A stretch of 64,000 bases of DNA, from the NCBI RefSeq assembly GCF_041431415.1, contig NZ_CP107845.1:1860001-1924000 (forward strand), given 5' to 3'. A program made the position numbers and the translations under genes. A model generated the notes under the pieces. That model did no database searches. It was not told the DNA's origin and saw only the letters and a program-made list of their open reading frames with translations. Positions 1 to 10,373 of the stretch are shown here, piece after piece. The stretch is from Streptomyces sp. NBC_00513 (GTDB lineage: Bacteria > Actinomycetota > Actinomycetes > Streptomycetales > Streptomycetaceae). Within the stretch, counting starts at the first letter, position 1, and each line of letters begins with the position of its first letter.

Positions 1-592
1 CGCCGGGCGGGGCCAGTGCCCGCAGCGCGGTGGTCAGGGCGCTCTGCCCGCCCGCGGTGACCAGCACGTCGGCAGCCGACACGGCGCCGCCGATCTCCCG
101 GGCGAACCAGTCGCGCAGTTCGGGCAGCCCTTCCACCGGGGGCCTGCTCCACGCGCCGGGCCGGCGGCCGGCGCGGGCGAGGGCGGCCGCCATGGCCCGC
201 TCGGGCTGGAGCGAGGGGTGCAGGTATCCGCTGTTCAGCTCGATCACCCCGGACGGCGGGGCGGCCAGCGAGACGAGCACCCCGGAGGCGTCCACGGAGC
301 GCGGGACCACGTCGCCGGCGCCCTCCCCGCTGAGGGTGACCTCCTGCCAGGAGGTGTCCCCGGACGCCGGTTCCGCGGAGCGGGGTCGGGCCCGGAACAC
401 CCCGGCGCCGGGTCGGGTGACGACGAGCCCCTCGGCCGCGAGCAGGGCGAGGGCGCGCGACACGGTGACCGGGCTGACCCGGTAGTGCTCCACGAGGGCC
501 CGACTCGACGGCAGCTTTCCACCCACCGAGTAGCGGTTCAGTTCCGACTTGAGGGATTCGGCCAGTTCCGCCGCACTGCTACGCTCGTACAT
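1..592 (-). CDS. MocR/PdxR-type GntR regulator with aminotransferase domain (partial)
   Basis: Reading the minus strand from the ATG at 592 gives 197 codons without a stop, and the frame runs off the left edge, so the C-terminal part is missing. Residues 1-70 form a GntR winged helix (KLPSSRALVEHYRVSPVTVS followed by LLAAEGLVVTRPGAGVF). From about residue 125 the fold-type I aminotransferase domain begins (NSGYLHPSLQPERA, then VTAGGQSALTTALRAL), the MocR architecture. Members bind PLP and usually regulate divergent transport or PLP genes. Here the divergent neighbour is an EamA-type exporter, and the two start codons overlap. The PLP lysine lies beyond the window. The family call is firm; ligand and target are inferred. 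Confidence 0.9.
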   Translation of the reverse strand, partial: MYERSSAAELAESLKSELNRYSVGGKLPSSRALVEHYRVSPVTVSRALALLAAEGLVVTRPGAGVFRARPRSAEPASGDTSWQEVTLSGEGAGDVVPRSVDASGVLVSLAAPPSGVIELNSGYLHPSLQPERAMAAALARAGRRPGAWSRPPVEGLPELRDWFAREIGGAVSAADVLVTAGGQSALTTALRALAPPG

Positions 593-1496
593 GACAGCAC
601 AGAATAGCGCTACTCGTCCGACCCCGATAGCGGTTCAGCACGGGGCCAGAAGCGGATCCGCTCTCGCCGGGCTCGGGGTCGTCGCCTTCTCGCTGACCTT
701 TCCCGCCACCGCCTGGGGCCTGGAGAGCTTCGGCCCCTGGTCGCTCGTCGCCGTGCGCAGCGTCCTGGCCGCGGCCATCGCGGGCGCCTTCCTGCTGGCC
801 CGCCGGGTGCCGCTGCCCGACCGCGCGCACTGGGCGGGGCTCGCCGTCGTCGCCGCGGGGGTCGTCGTCGGCTTCCCCCTGCTCACCACCCTCGCGCTCC
901 AGACCTCCACCACCTCGCACGCCGCCGTCGTGGTCGGCCTGCTCCCGCTGACCACCGCCGTGGTGTCCTCGCTGCGCACGGGGGCCCGGCCGTCGAGGCG
1001 GTTCTGGGCCGCGGCCGTCGCGGGGGCGGTGATCGTGCTCGGCTTCACCCTGGGTCAGAGCGGCGGCTCCCTCTCGGCCGGCGACGGCTACCTCTTCGGG
1101 GCGCTGCTCGTGTGCGCCGCCGGCTACACCGAGGGCGGGCGGCTCGCCCGCCTGCTGCCGGGCTGGCAGGTGATCGGCTGGGCGCTGGTGCTGTGCCTGC
1201 CGCTCAGCCTCGCCGGTTCGGCGCTGGGGTTGGCGTACGAGCCCGTACACCTGACCGCGCACGGGGTGATCGGGCTGGTCTGGGTGGCGGCGGGCTCGAC
1301 CTTCCTGGGGCTGTACGTCTGGTACCGGGGCATGGCGGAGATCGGCGCGGCCCGGGCCAGCCAGCTCCAGCTCGCGCAGCCCCTGCTGACGCTGGTCTGG
1401 TCGGTGGCGCTGCTCGGCGAGCACATGTCCCCGGCCGCACCGGTGGCGGCCGGTGCGGTACTCGTCTGCATCGCGGTGACACAGCGGGTCAAATAG
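591..1496 (+). CDS. EamA/DMT family transporter
   Basis: A 301-residue integral membrane protein with about ten hydrophobic helices in two EamA halves. The first helix starts near residue 22 (LAGLGVVAFSLTFPATAWGL) and the second half ends near LTLVWSVALLGEHMSPAAPV, which is typical of drug/metabolite exporters. I chose the ATG at 591 because no other in-frame ATG or GTG precedes the first helix. That ATG overlaps the start codon of the divergent MocR gene, and no Shine-Dalgarno site is present, so the transcript may be leaderless. Regulation by the MocR neighbour is likely from the arrangement. The substrate cannot be told from sequence. Confidence 0.9.
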   Translation: MTAQNSATRPTPIAVQHGARSGSALAGLGVVAFSLTFPATAWGLESFGPWSLVAVRSVLAAAIAGAFLLARRVPLPDRAHWAGLAVVAAGVVVGFPLLTTLALQTSTTSHAAVVVGLLPLTTAVVSSLRTGARPSRRFWAAAVAGAVIVLGFTLGQSGGSLSAGDGYLFGALLVCAAGYTEGGRLARLLPGWQVIGWALVLCLPLSLAGSALGLAYEPVHLTAHGVIGLVWVAAGSTFLGLYVWYRGMAEIGAARASQLQLAQPLLTLVWSVALLGEHMSPAAPVAAGAVLVCIAVTQRVK

Positions 1497-1555
1497 TGCT
1501 GGAACGACCTAAACTGCTAGCACCGGATCAGACCGCCTTGTGAGGGAGGCCGGCT

Positions 1556-1753
1556 ATGCGCGCGACCGAGGGCGACCAGTTGGTGCAGCACGGCAGGATC
1601 GTGGGCCAGCACGACAAGGTGGGTGAGATCACCCAGGTACTGGGAGAGAACGGAACCCCTCCCTACCGGGTCCGCTTCCAGGACGGGCACGAGGCCGTGA
1701 TGTCCCCGGGCCCCGACTGCGTCGTCAAGCACCCGCCCGAGCCCACCCACTGA
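1556..1753 (+). CDS. DUF1918 domain small protein
   Basis: A 65-residue soluble protein consisting of a single DUF1918 domain, a small beta-barrel family common in actinomycetes. Visible family features are GDQLVQHGRIVGQHDKVGEI near the N-terminus, YRVRFQDGHEAVMSPGPDC in the middle and a short tail. A good ribosome site (GAGGGAGG) lies 9 bases before the ATG. It is 59 bases downstream of the EamA gene on the same strand and convergent with the glycosidase-like gene. Function is unknown for the family. Confidence 0.88.
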   Translation: MRATEGDQLVQHGRIVGQHDKVGEITQVLGENGTPPYRVRFQDGHEAVMSPGPDCVVKHPPEPTH

Positions 1754-1848
1754 GCCCACACCCGACACCCGACCCACCCCGGACACTCCACCCACCCGAC
1801 ACACGGACCGACGCGCGCCCGTCTCGACGCGGCGGGCGACGCCGAGGC

Positions 1849-3108
1849 TCAACGCGGCGGCACGCGCGTCGGATAGTGATCGGCCACCACCCTGGCCATC
1901 GCCCCGTTGGGGTCCGCGACCACCTGCTTCGCCGAGAAGTAGCAGTGGCCGCGGACCTGCGCGTGATCCCGGGCGAAGCGCACGTGACGCGACAGCTCTC
2001 CCGGGTCGCGCCACGCGGCGGTGGGGCTCGCGGCGTCGCAGCGGTAGAGCGCCTCCCCCACGTACAGGTCCACGCCCGTGCCCTCGACGGTGCGCGCCCA
2101 CCACGGCACGAGTGAGGCGTAGTCGGCGGTGGGGTGGCCGATCTGCCAGTAGACCTGCGGCGCGATGTAGTCGATCCAGCGTTCCTTGACCCACTTGCGG
2201 GTGTCCGCGTACAGATCGTCGTACGTGCCGATGCCCGCCCGGGTCGGGGAGCCGAGCGGGTCGGACTCCTCGTTGCGCCAGACCGCGAACGGGCTGATGC
2301 CGAACCTCGTCCCCGGGCGGACCGTGCGGAGCTGCTCGGACATCTCCTTCACCAGGGTGTCGGTGTTGTGCCGCCGCCAGTCGGCGAGGGAGGCGAAGGA
2401 GCCGCCGTACTCCTCGAAGGCCTCGTCGTCGTCGAAGTCCACGCCGTCCACGGGGTACGGGTAGAAGTAGTCGTCCCAGTGCACGGCGTCGACCGGGTAG
2501 CGGGCGACCGCGTCGAGCATGGCCCGCTGCACGAAGGCCCGCACCTCGGGCAGTCCCGGGTTGTAGTACAGCTTGCCGCCGTACGGGACCGTCCAGCCGG
2601 GGTTGCGGCGCGCCGGGTGCGCGGGGGCGAGCCGGGTCGGGTCGGTGTGGTTGGCCACCCGGTACGGGTTGAACCAGGCGTGCAGTTCCAGCCCCCGCGC
2701 GTGGGCCTCGGTGACCGCCGTGCCCAGCGGGTCCCAGCCGGGGTCGACCCCCTGGGTCCCGGTCAGCCATTGGGACCAGGGCTCCAGCGCGGAGGGCCAC
2801 ATCGCGTCGGCGGTGGGCCGGACCTGGAGGACCACCGCGTTGAGCCGGCGCTCGACGGCGGTGTCGAGGAGCGCGAGGAGTTCCGTGCGCTGCGCGGCGG
2901 CGGAGAGCCCCGTCTCCGAGGGCCAGTCGACGTTCTGTACGGAGGCGATCCACATCCCCCGGAGTTCGGAGGCGGGCGCCCCCGTCGGCACCGGCCTTCG
3001 CTCCTCGGGTCGTGTCCTGCCCGCCGCCCCGGCGGGTCCCGCCCCCGTGGCCGAGGCCAGTAGCCCCGCGCCCGCCGCCAGCAGTCCCCGCCGCCCGATG
3101 TACGTCAT
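1849..3108 (-). CDS. Secreted glycoside-hydrolase-like protein (GHL10/DUF187 family)
   Basis: 419 residues. The N-terminus MTYIGRRGLLAAGAGLLASA looks like a Tat signal (RR followed by a hydrophobic stretch and Ala-rich cleavage region). The mature part is a TIM-barrel of the glycosyl-hydrolase-like 10 family: ELRGMWIASVQNVDWPS opens the domain, then VVLQVRPTADAMWPSALEPW, HAWFNPYRVAN, VDAVHWDDYFYPYP and an IAPQVYWQIGHPTADY strand. Acidic residues of the WDDYFYP segment are candidates for catalysis. Family members act on cell-envelope or extracellular glycans. Convergent with the DUF1918 gene. The exact substrate is unknown. Confidence 0.88.
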   Translation of the reverse strand: MTYIGRRGLLAAGAGLLASATGAGPAGAAGRTRPEERRPVPTGAPASELRGMWIASVQNVDWPSETGLSAAAQRTELLALLDTAVERRLNAVVLQVRPTADAMWPSALEPWSQWLTGTQGVDPGWDPLGTAVTEAHARGLELHAWFNPYRVANHTDPTRLAPAHPARRNPGWTVPYGGKLYYNPGLPEVRAFVQRAMLDAVARYPVDAVHWDDYFYPYPVDGVDFDDDEAFEEYGGSFASLADWRRHNTDTLVKEMSEQLRTVRPGTRFGISPFAVWRNEESDPLGSPTRAGIGTYDDLYADTRKWVKERWIDYIAPQVYWQIGHPTADYASLVPWWARTVEGTGVDLYVGEALYRCDAASPTAAWRDPGELSRHVRFARDHAQVRGHCYFSAKQVVADPNGAMARVVADHYPTRVPPR

Positions 3109-3283
3109 GTGACGACTCCGTTCCGTTCCGTGACAATGCGTTGCGTGCGCCCAGCATGCCCGCCCCGGCCCGCCGGCCGGGGCAAGGTCGGGGGTAACGT
3201 CGGGGGGCGTGGCGGGCGCCGGAACGCAGTTACCACTGCCCAGTACGGGGGACCCGCGATGGATGAGCAGCGAAAGGCACGAT

Positions 3284-4165
3284 GTGACGGACCTCTCTAC
3301 CCTCCCGACCGACATCGCACGCGTCGGCGTGGTGGGCTGTGGCCAGATGGGCGCTGGCATCGCGGAGGTGTGCGCCCGCAGCGGTCTTGAGGTGATGGTC
3401 GCCGAGACCACCGGCGAGGCCCTGGAGATCGGGCGCACCCGGCTGCACAACTCCCTGATGAAGGCCGCCGAACGCGGCAAGATCAGCGAGGAGGAGCGGG
3501 ACGCCACCCTGGCCCGCCTCACCTTCACCACCGACCTCGGCGAGTTCGCCGACCGCGACCTCGTCATCGAGGCCGTCGTCGAGAACGAGCAGGTCAAGAC
3601 GGAGATCTTCCAGGTCCTCGACCAGGTGATCACCCGCCCGGACGCGATCCTCGCCTCCAACACCTCCTCGATCCCGCTGGTCAAGCTGGCCGTCGCCACC
3701 TCGCGGCCCGACCAGGTCATCGGCATCCACTTCTTCAACCCGGCCCCGGTGCAGCAGCTCGTCGAGCTGATCCCGGCGCTGACCACGGGCGAGGAGACCA
3801 TCAAGCGGGCCGAGGCCCTGGTGCGGGACGTGCTCGGCAAGCACGCGATCCGCGCCCAGGACCGATCCGGTTTCGTGGTCAACGCGCTGCTCATCCCGTA
3901 CCTGCTGTCGGCGATCCGGATGTTCGAGTCCGGCATCGCGAGCCGCGAGGACATCGACAACGGCATGGAGCTGGGCTGCGCCCACCCGATGGGTCCGTTG
4001 AAGCTCGCGGACCTGATCGGCCTGGACACGGTGGCCTCGGTGGCGGACTCGATGTACGCGGAGTTCAAGGAGCCGCTGTACGCCGCTCCCCCGCTGCTCC
4101 AGCGCATGGTCGACGCGGGCCGCCTCGGCCGCAAGACGGGTTCGGGCTTCTACCCGTACGCCTGA
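3284..4165 (+). CDS. 3-hydroxyacyl/3-hydroxybutyryl-CoA dehydrogenase
   Basis: A 293-residue NAD-dependent enzyme interconverting 3-hydroxyacyl-CoA and 3-oxoacyl-CoA (fatty acid or butanoyl-CoA metabolism, cytosol). The N-terminal Rossmann fold shows GVVGCGQMGAGIAEVCARSG. The catalytic His lies in IGIHFFNPAPV and the helical C-terminal domain follows (RSGFVVNALLIPYL, then DLIGLDTVASVADSM). I chose the GTG at 3284, which has GAAAGG 6 bases upstream; an in-frame ATG at 3263 lacks a comparable site. Length fits monofunctional FadB2/Hbd/PaaH-type enzymes. It stands alone and is convergent with the NUDIX gene, so the pathway is not fixed by context. Confidence 0.92.
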   Translation: MTDLSTLPTDIARVGVVGCGQMGAGIAEVCARSGLEVMVAETTGEALEIGRTRLHNSLMKAAERGKISEEERDATLARLTFTTDLGEFADRDLVIEAVVENEQVKTEIFQVLDQVITRPDAILASNTSSIPLVKLAVATSRPDQVIGIHFFNPAPVQQLVELIPALTTGEETIKRAEALVRDVLGKHAIRAQDRSGFVVNALLIPYLLSAIRMFESGIASREDIDNGMELGCAHPMGPLKLADLIGLDTVASVADSMYAEFKEPLYAAPPLLQRMVDAGRLGRKTGSGFYPYA

Positions 4166-4193
4166 TCGTCCGGGGCGGGCCGAAAGAGATCGA

Positions 4194-4724
4194 CTAGCCC
4201 AGCCGCAGATGGTGCAGGAGCAGCAACCCGGCCGCCATGTTGGCGGCCGGGATCTCGCCGCGCGCGATCATGTCCGGCACCAGCTTCAGCGGGACCCACT
4301 CGCGGCGCGAGGACTCGAAGTCGTCCTCGGGGTGACCGATGTACGTGGCCCCGTCCGCCCAGTAGAGGTGGTGGCGGGCGTCGGTCAGCCCGTTGGAGGG
4401 CTCCACGGTCATCAGGTGGTGGAGCGGGCCGGGCCGCCAACCCGACTCCTCCTCCATCTCCCGGGCGGCCGCGACGGCCACGTCCTCGCCGTCCTCGACC
4501 ACGCCGGCGGGCAGTTCCCAACCCCAGCTGTCGGTGATGAAACGGTGCCGCCACAGCAGCAGCACCTCGTTGGCCGCGTTGACGGCGGTGGCGACCGCCA
4601 CCGGACGCAGCCGGATCACGAAGTGGTCCAGGTGCTGGCCGTCGGGGAGTTCCACATCCGCGAGGTTCACATCGAACCAGCGGTTCTTGTACACGGTCTG
4701 CTCACTCAGGTTCATCCACTGCAC
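4194..4724 (-). CDS. NUDIX hydrolase
   Basis: A 176-residue hydrolase of nucleoside-diphosphate-linked substrates. The complete NUDIX box is present: GVVEDGEDVAVAAAREMEEESGW fits G-x5-E-x7-REUxEExGU, which binds the metal and catalyses hydrolysis (split here: GVVEDGEDVAVAAA then REMEEESGW). The upstream WELPAG and later YWADGATYIGHPEDDFESS resemble ADP-ribose pyrophosphatase-type members. GTG at 4724 has GGAAGG at good spacing; an in-frame ATG lies three codons further in. It sits 52 bases downstream of the NsdA-like regulator on the same strand and may be cotranscribed. The substrate is not determined. Confidence 0.9.
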   Translation of the reverse strand: MQWMNLSEQTVYKNRWFDVNLADVELPDGQHLDHFVIRLRPVAVATAVNAANEVLLLWRHRFITDSWGWELPAGVVEDGEDVAVAAAREMEEESGWRPGPLHHLMTVEPSNGLTDARHHLYWADGATYIGHPEDDFESSRREWVPLKLVPDMIARGEIPAANMAAGLLLLHHLRLG

Positions 4725-4776
4725 GGTTGTGCCACCTTCCGAATCGTCGGTGGCAACATGGCAGCAGTCCGACCCC

Positions 4777-6114
4777 TTACAGGGGAACGCGCAGCGCCCC
4801 GTCGATGAGCCGGGCGGTCTCCTCCGCGCTGGCACAACCGCTGGTCAGGAGCCTCTCCCTGACCGCCCTCAGCCGATCCCGCAGCCGTTGCGACTCCATG
4901 CCCCGGACCCGCTCGGCCATCTCCACCGCCGCCGGCACCGCCCGGTCCGGCTCCCCCTGCCGCAACTGCACCTCGCACAGGATCGCCAGCCGATGGACCC
5001 GCCCGCGGTCGTGCGCGGGCGTCCCGACGGCCGCCTCCGCCTGGGTGTGGGCCGCCTCCAGGTCGCCGAGGGCGAGCAGCGCCTCCGCCACCTGAACGTT
5101 GACCAGCCCGGGCTGCACGTATCCCGTCTCCGCCGGCTCGGTACCGGGTCGGATCCGCTCCGCCTCCGCCTCCGCCTGCCGGATGCACGCCAACGCGGCC
5201 GCCCCGTCGCCGAGTCGGGCGTACGCCTTGGCCTGCATCGCGTGCAGGTCGGCGGCCAGCGCCGGGGTGGTGTGCCGGCCGGCGGCCCGCAGCGCGGCCT
5301 CGGCGAACGCCACGGCCTGCCGGTGGTCCCCCAGGTACAGCGACTGGTTGACGAGCAGCGCGATCACGTACGCCCCGAGCCCCCGGTCCCCGCTGGCCTT
5401 CGCCATCCGCAGGGCCTGGTGGAAGTACCGCTGGGCCGCCCCGTGGGCGTCCGAGTCGTACGCGCAGATGCCCGCGACCGCCACCAACGAGCCGGTGGCC
5501 CGGTGCAGTTGTCGGCCCAGCGCGTCGGGGTAGCTTCCGCGCAGCATGGGCGCGGTCTCGTTGCCCAGGAAGCGGACGATCCGTGCGCGGGTGGCCATCC
5601 CGCCGGCCCTGCGGTACATCAACTCGTAGTGCGCGCGGGCGGCCCTGAGGACCTCGATGTGCTCGGGCCCGATCCGCAGCGGGCCGTCCCGGGACACGTC
5701 GCAGTCCTCGGGCGGGTTCTCCCACTCCCAGACCGGCATGACGGCCGAGGTGCCGGTGACCGCCTCGTCGGACCGCAACGGGGAGCGGCCCTGTTCGTCG
5801 GCGCGCCACAGGGCGGCGGCCCGGTCCACGAACCCGTTCAGCGGGGTCGCGTGGGGCGCGGGCCGACCTCCGGCGCCGAGCCCGGCGTCGTCGAGCGTGA
5901 CGGGCCTGCGCAGCCGCCCGCCGAGCACCTCGCAGATCAGCACGGGCACCTGGCCGCGCGGTCGCTGCCCCTTCAACCAGCGGGAGACGGCGGTGTGTTC
6001 GTAGCGCAGCGCGAGTCCGAGGCCGCGGCCCGCCTGGTTGACGTGCGCGGCGAGTCCGGCGTGGGACATGCCCGCCTCTGCGAGGAGGGCGTCGAGCAGG
6101 GCATTGGGCTGCAT
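4777..6114 (-). CDS. NsdA-like HTH/TPR regulator
   Basis: A 445-residue cytosolic regulator. Residues 1-75 form a degenerate helix-turn-helix seen in NsdA-type Streptomyces regulators (NALLDALLAEAGMSHAGLAA, then HTAVSRWLKGQRPRGQVPVL). After a proline-rich linker (about residues 80-130) come Ala-rich TPR-like helices to the end, for example DAHGAAQRYFHQALRMAKAS and GDHRQAVAFAEAALRAAGRH. The ATG at 6114 follows GGAGGG with 5 bases between. A perfect inverted repeat lies about 50 bases upstream and could be an autoregulatory operator. NsdA in S. coelicolor is a negative regulator of differentiation; this is a family relative, not shown to be NsdA. Confidence 0.82.
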   Translation of the reverse strand: MQPNALLDALLAEAGMSHAGLAAHVNQAGRGLGLALRYEHTAVSRWLKGQRPRGQVPVLICEVLGGRLRRPVTLDDAGLGAGGRPAPHATPLNGFVDRAAALWRADEQGRSPLRSDEAVTGTSAVMPVWEWENPPEDCDVSRDGPLRIGPEHIEVLRAARAHYELMYRRAGGMATRARIVRFLGNETAPMLRGSYPDALGRQLHRATGSLVAVAGICAYDSDAHGAAQRYFHQALRMAKASGDRGLGAYVIALLVNQSLYLGDHRQAVAFAEAALRAAGRHTTPALAADLHAMQAKAYARLGDGAAALACIRQAEAEAERIRPGTEPAETGYVQPGLVNVQVAEALLALGDLEAAHTQAEAAVGTPAHDRGRVHRLAILCEVQLRQGEPDRAVPAAVEMAERVRGMESQRLRDRLRAVRERLLTSGCASAEETARLIDGALRVPL

Positions 6115-6160
6115 GGGGGCCCTCCAAGGGCTCGTCCGCATCAGGCTAATGGGTGCGCGG

Positions 6161-6177
6161 TTCACACGGGGTGTGAA
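6161..6177. promoter_or_regulatory. Inverted repeat, possible operator of the NsdA-like regulator
   Basis: TTCACAC-GGG-GTGTGAA is a perfect 7-3-7 inverted repeat 47 bases upstream of the regulator's ATG. Size and placement fit a dimer binding site; the binding protein is inferred. Confidence 0.45.
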
Positions 6178-6492
6178 ACGAGTACGCGCATAAATGCGAT
6201 ACGCACCCTGCCGCGAAGGCGCCCCGGAGCGCTTCACTTAAGGGCCTCGTGAAGAGGCCGCTCGGGTCGTCGGCTCCCCCTCGTACAGTGCGACGACCCG
6301 GCACCGCGCCGCCCGTTCTGTTGTCTGCCCGACACTCCACGGCAGGACGGGCGGCGCGCCACGGTTCCGCCGGAGCCCGGTTGGTCGCCGGGAACCGCCG
6401 GAACCGGGCCGAACGCGCACCGGGCCCATCCACCGGGTCCGGTGCGTGCGGCCGGCGCACCCCACAGCGCTTCCACCCCCTGTACCGAACGA

Positions 6493-6530
6493 CCGAGGGG
6501 CGCATCCGGTGATCCGGATGCGCCCCTCGG
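6493..6530 (-). terminator. pheST terminator hairpin
   Basis: A perfect 17-bp stem (CCGAGGGGCGCATCCGG with its complement) closed by the loop TGAT, starting 23 bases after the pheT stop. There is no U-run, as is usual in Streptomyces. Confidence 0.8.
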
Positions 6531-6552
6531 CAGGCCTGTGTCGGCGGTGCGG

Positions 6553-9080
6553 TCACACGCCCCGCAGCACCGCGCCCGTCCGCTCGCCGGCCAGGGCCAC
6601 CGCCGCGTCGCGCGCGGCCGTGGACTCCTCGGCCGTCAGCGTGCGGTCGGTCGCCCGGAAGCGCAGCGCGTACGCGAGGGACTTCTTGCCCTCGCCCACC
6701 TGCTCACCGGTGAACACGTCGAACAGCCGCAGGGACTCCAGCAGTTCGCCCGCTCCGCTGCGCAGCGCGTCCTCGACCGCCGCGGCGGGTACCGCGGTGT
6801 CCACGATCAGCGCCACGTCCTGGGTCGCCACCGGGAAGGAGGAGATCCGGGGCGCCCGCAGGGCCTCGCCGCCGGCCGCCGCGAGGCGGTCCAGGTCGAG
6901 TTCCATGGCGCTGGTGCGGGCCGGGAGGCCCATCGCCTTGACCACGCGCGGGTGCAGCTCACCGGCGTGGCCGATGACCGTCTCCACCCCGTCGAGGGTG
7001 ACGAGCAGCTCGGCGCACCGGCCCGGGTGCCAGGGCCCGTACCGGCCCTGGCGCACGGTGAGTTCGGCGCCGGCCTCGACGGCCAGCGAGCGCGCCGCCT
7101 GGACGGCGTCGGCCCAGCCGGCCGGGTAGCCCTTGCCCCACCAGCCGGCCTGCTCGCGCGCTCCGGCCAGCACGACCGCGGCGTACCGCGGCTGGGCCGG
7201 AAGGGCCGCGTCGAGGGTGGCGATCTCCTCGTCCGTGGGACGCCGGTCGACGGGCAGTCGTACGGCGACGCCCGGCTGCGGGCCGGCGAGGAAGACCGAA
7301 CCGGTCTCGAAGAGCGCCAGGTCGTGGCTGCCCCGGCTGTCGTTGCGCCGCAGCGCGTTCAGCAGACCCGGCAGCAGCGTGGTGCGCAGCGCCGGCTCCT
7401 CGTCGGAGATCGGGTTGACGAGCTTGACGACCCGGCGGGCGGAGTCGTCCGCGGCCAGCTGGAGCTGGTCGAAGACGCCCTCGCCCAGGAACGGGTAGCT
7501 GAGCACCTCGACGTAGCCCGCGCCGGCCAGCGCGCGGCCCACCCGGCGGTGCAGCTGCTGCCGGGCGGTCAGACCGCGACCGGAGGGCACCTGCGGCAGG
7601 GTCGACGGCAGGTTGCCGTAGCCCTCCAGCCGGATGACCTCTTCGGCGAGGTCGTTGGGCTCGGCGAGGTCGGGGCGCCACGACGGGACGGTGACGACGA
7701 GCTCGTCCTGCCCGTAGACGTCGCAGCCGATCTCCTGGAGGCGGCGGACGACGGTCTCGCGACCGTAGTCCATGCCCGCGACCCGGTCCGGGTGGTCGGC
7801 GCGCATGGCGATGGTGCGCGGGGCACCCGGGGCGATGAGGTCGGTGACGCCGGCCTCGGCGGTGCCGCCGGCGACCAGCACGAGCAGGTCCACGGTGCGC
7901 TGCGCGGCCGCGGCGGCGGCCTGCGGGTCCACGCCGCGCTCGAAGCGCTTGGAGGCCTCGGAGGACAGCTTGAGGCGGCGTGCGGTGCGCGAGATCGACA
8001 CGGCGTCGAAGTGCGCCGCCTCGATGACCACGTCGGTGGTGCCCGTGACCCGGCCGGTCTCGGGGTCGGTGACGGAGTCGGCGATCTCGGTGTTGGCGCC
8101 GCCCATGACACCCGCGAGCCCGATCGGGCCGCTGTTGTCGGTGATCACCAGGTCCTCGGCGTCGAGCGTGCGCTTGACCCCGTCGAGGGTGGTGAACTTC
8201 TCGCCCTGCTCGGCACGGCGGACACCGATGGCGCCGTCGATGCGCGAGCGGTCGTAGGCGTGCAGCGGCTGACCGAGTTCGAGCATCACGTAGTTGGTGA
8301 TGTCGACGGCGAGCGAGATCGGGCGCATGCCCGCCTTCTGCAGGCGGCGGCTGAGCCAGATCGGGGAGCGCGCCTCGGGGTCGAGACCGGTCACGGTGCG
8401 CGCGGTGAAGCGGTCGCAGCCGGCCGGGTCGTCGATCTTGACGAGGTAGCCGTACGAGTTCGGCGCGGGTACGTCGAGCAGCGCCGGGTCGCGCAGCGGC
8501 AGGCCGTAGGCGGTGGCGGCCTCGCGGGCCACACCGCGCATCGACATGCAGTAGCCGCGGTCCGGGGTGATGTCGATGTCGAGGACCTCGTCGACGAGCT
8601 GGAGCAGCTCGATCGCGTCGGTGCCGACCTCGTGCTCGTGCGGCAGCACGATGATGCCGTGCGTGCCGTCGTCGCCCATGCCCAGCTCGTCGCCGGAGCA
8701 GATCATGCCGTGCGAGGTCTTGCCGTACGTCTTGCGCGAGGCGATCGCGAAGTCTCCGGGCAGCACCGCGCCGGGCAGGACCACGACGACCTTGTCGCCG
8801 ACGGCGAAGTTCCGGGCGCCGCAGACGATCTCCTGCGGCTCGCCGGTGCCGTTGGCCTGACCGACGTCGACCGTGCAGAAGCGGATGGGCTTGCGGAAGC
8901 CCTCCAGCTCCTCGATGGTCAGGACCTGACCGACGACGAGGGGGCCCTTGAGCCCGGCGCCGAGCTGCTCGACGGTCTCGACCTCGAGGCCGGCGTCGAC
9001 GAGCTTGGCGGCCACGTCGCGGCCGGTCTCACCTGCGGGGAGGTCTACGTACTCCCGCAGCCAGGAAAGCGGGACGCGCA

Positions 9081-9081
<1 letters not shown>
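6553..9081 (-). CDS. pheT: Phenylalanine-tRNA ligase beta subunit
   Basis: 842 residues, the usual length. Forms the alpha2-beta2 phenylalanyl-tRNA synthetase with PheS. It starts with [14 protein letters not shown], followed by the tRNA-binding OB domain (about 40-155; [20 protein letters not shown]), the B3/B4 editing domain ([18 protein letters not shown]), the B5 domain ([20 protein letters not shown]), the catalytic-like core, and the C-terminal ferredoxin-fold anticodon-binding domain ([20 protein letters not shown]). The ATG overlaps the pheS stop by one base (TGATG), implying translational coupling. It is followed by a strong terminator hairpin. Confidence 0.98.

Positions 9082-10373
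<1,292 letters not shown>

Larger units (their letters stand above)
6115..6552. other. Intergenic region between pheT and the NsdA-like regulator
   Basis: 438 bases with no credible gene. From right to left on the transcribed strand it holds the pheST terminator (6493-6530), an 11-bp inverted repeat GCGCCGCCCGT with its complement (6306-6316 and 6347-6357, with a further 5-bp inner stem), and the promoter/operator region of the regulator (repeat at 6161-6177, AT-richer stretch near 6180-6200). Confidence 0.6.
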
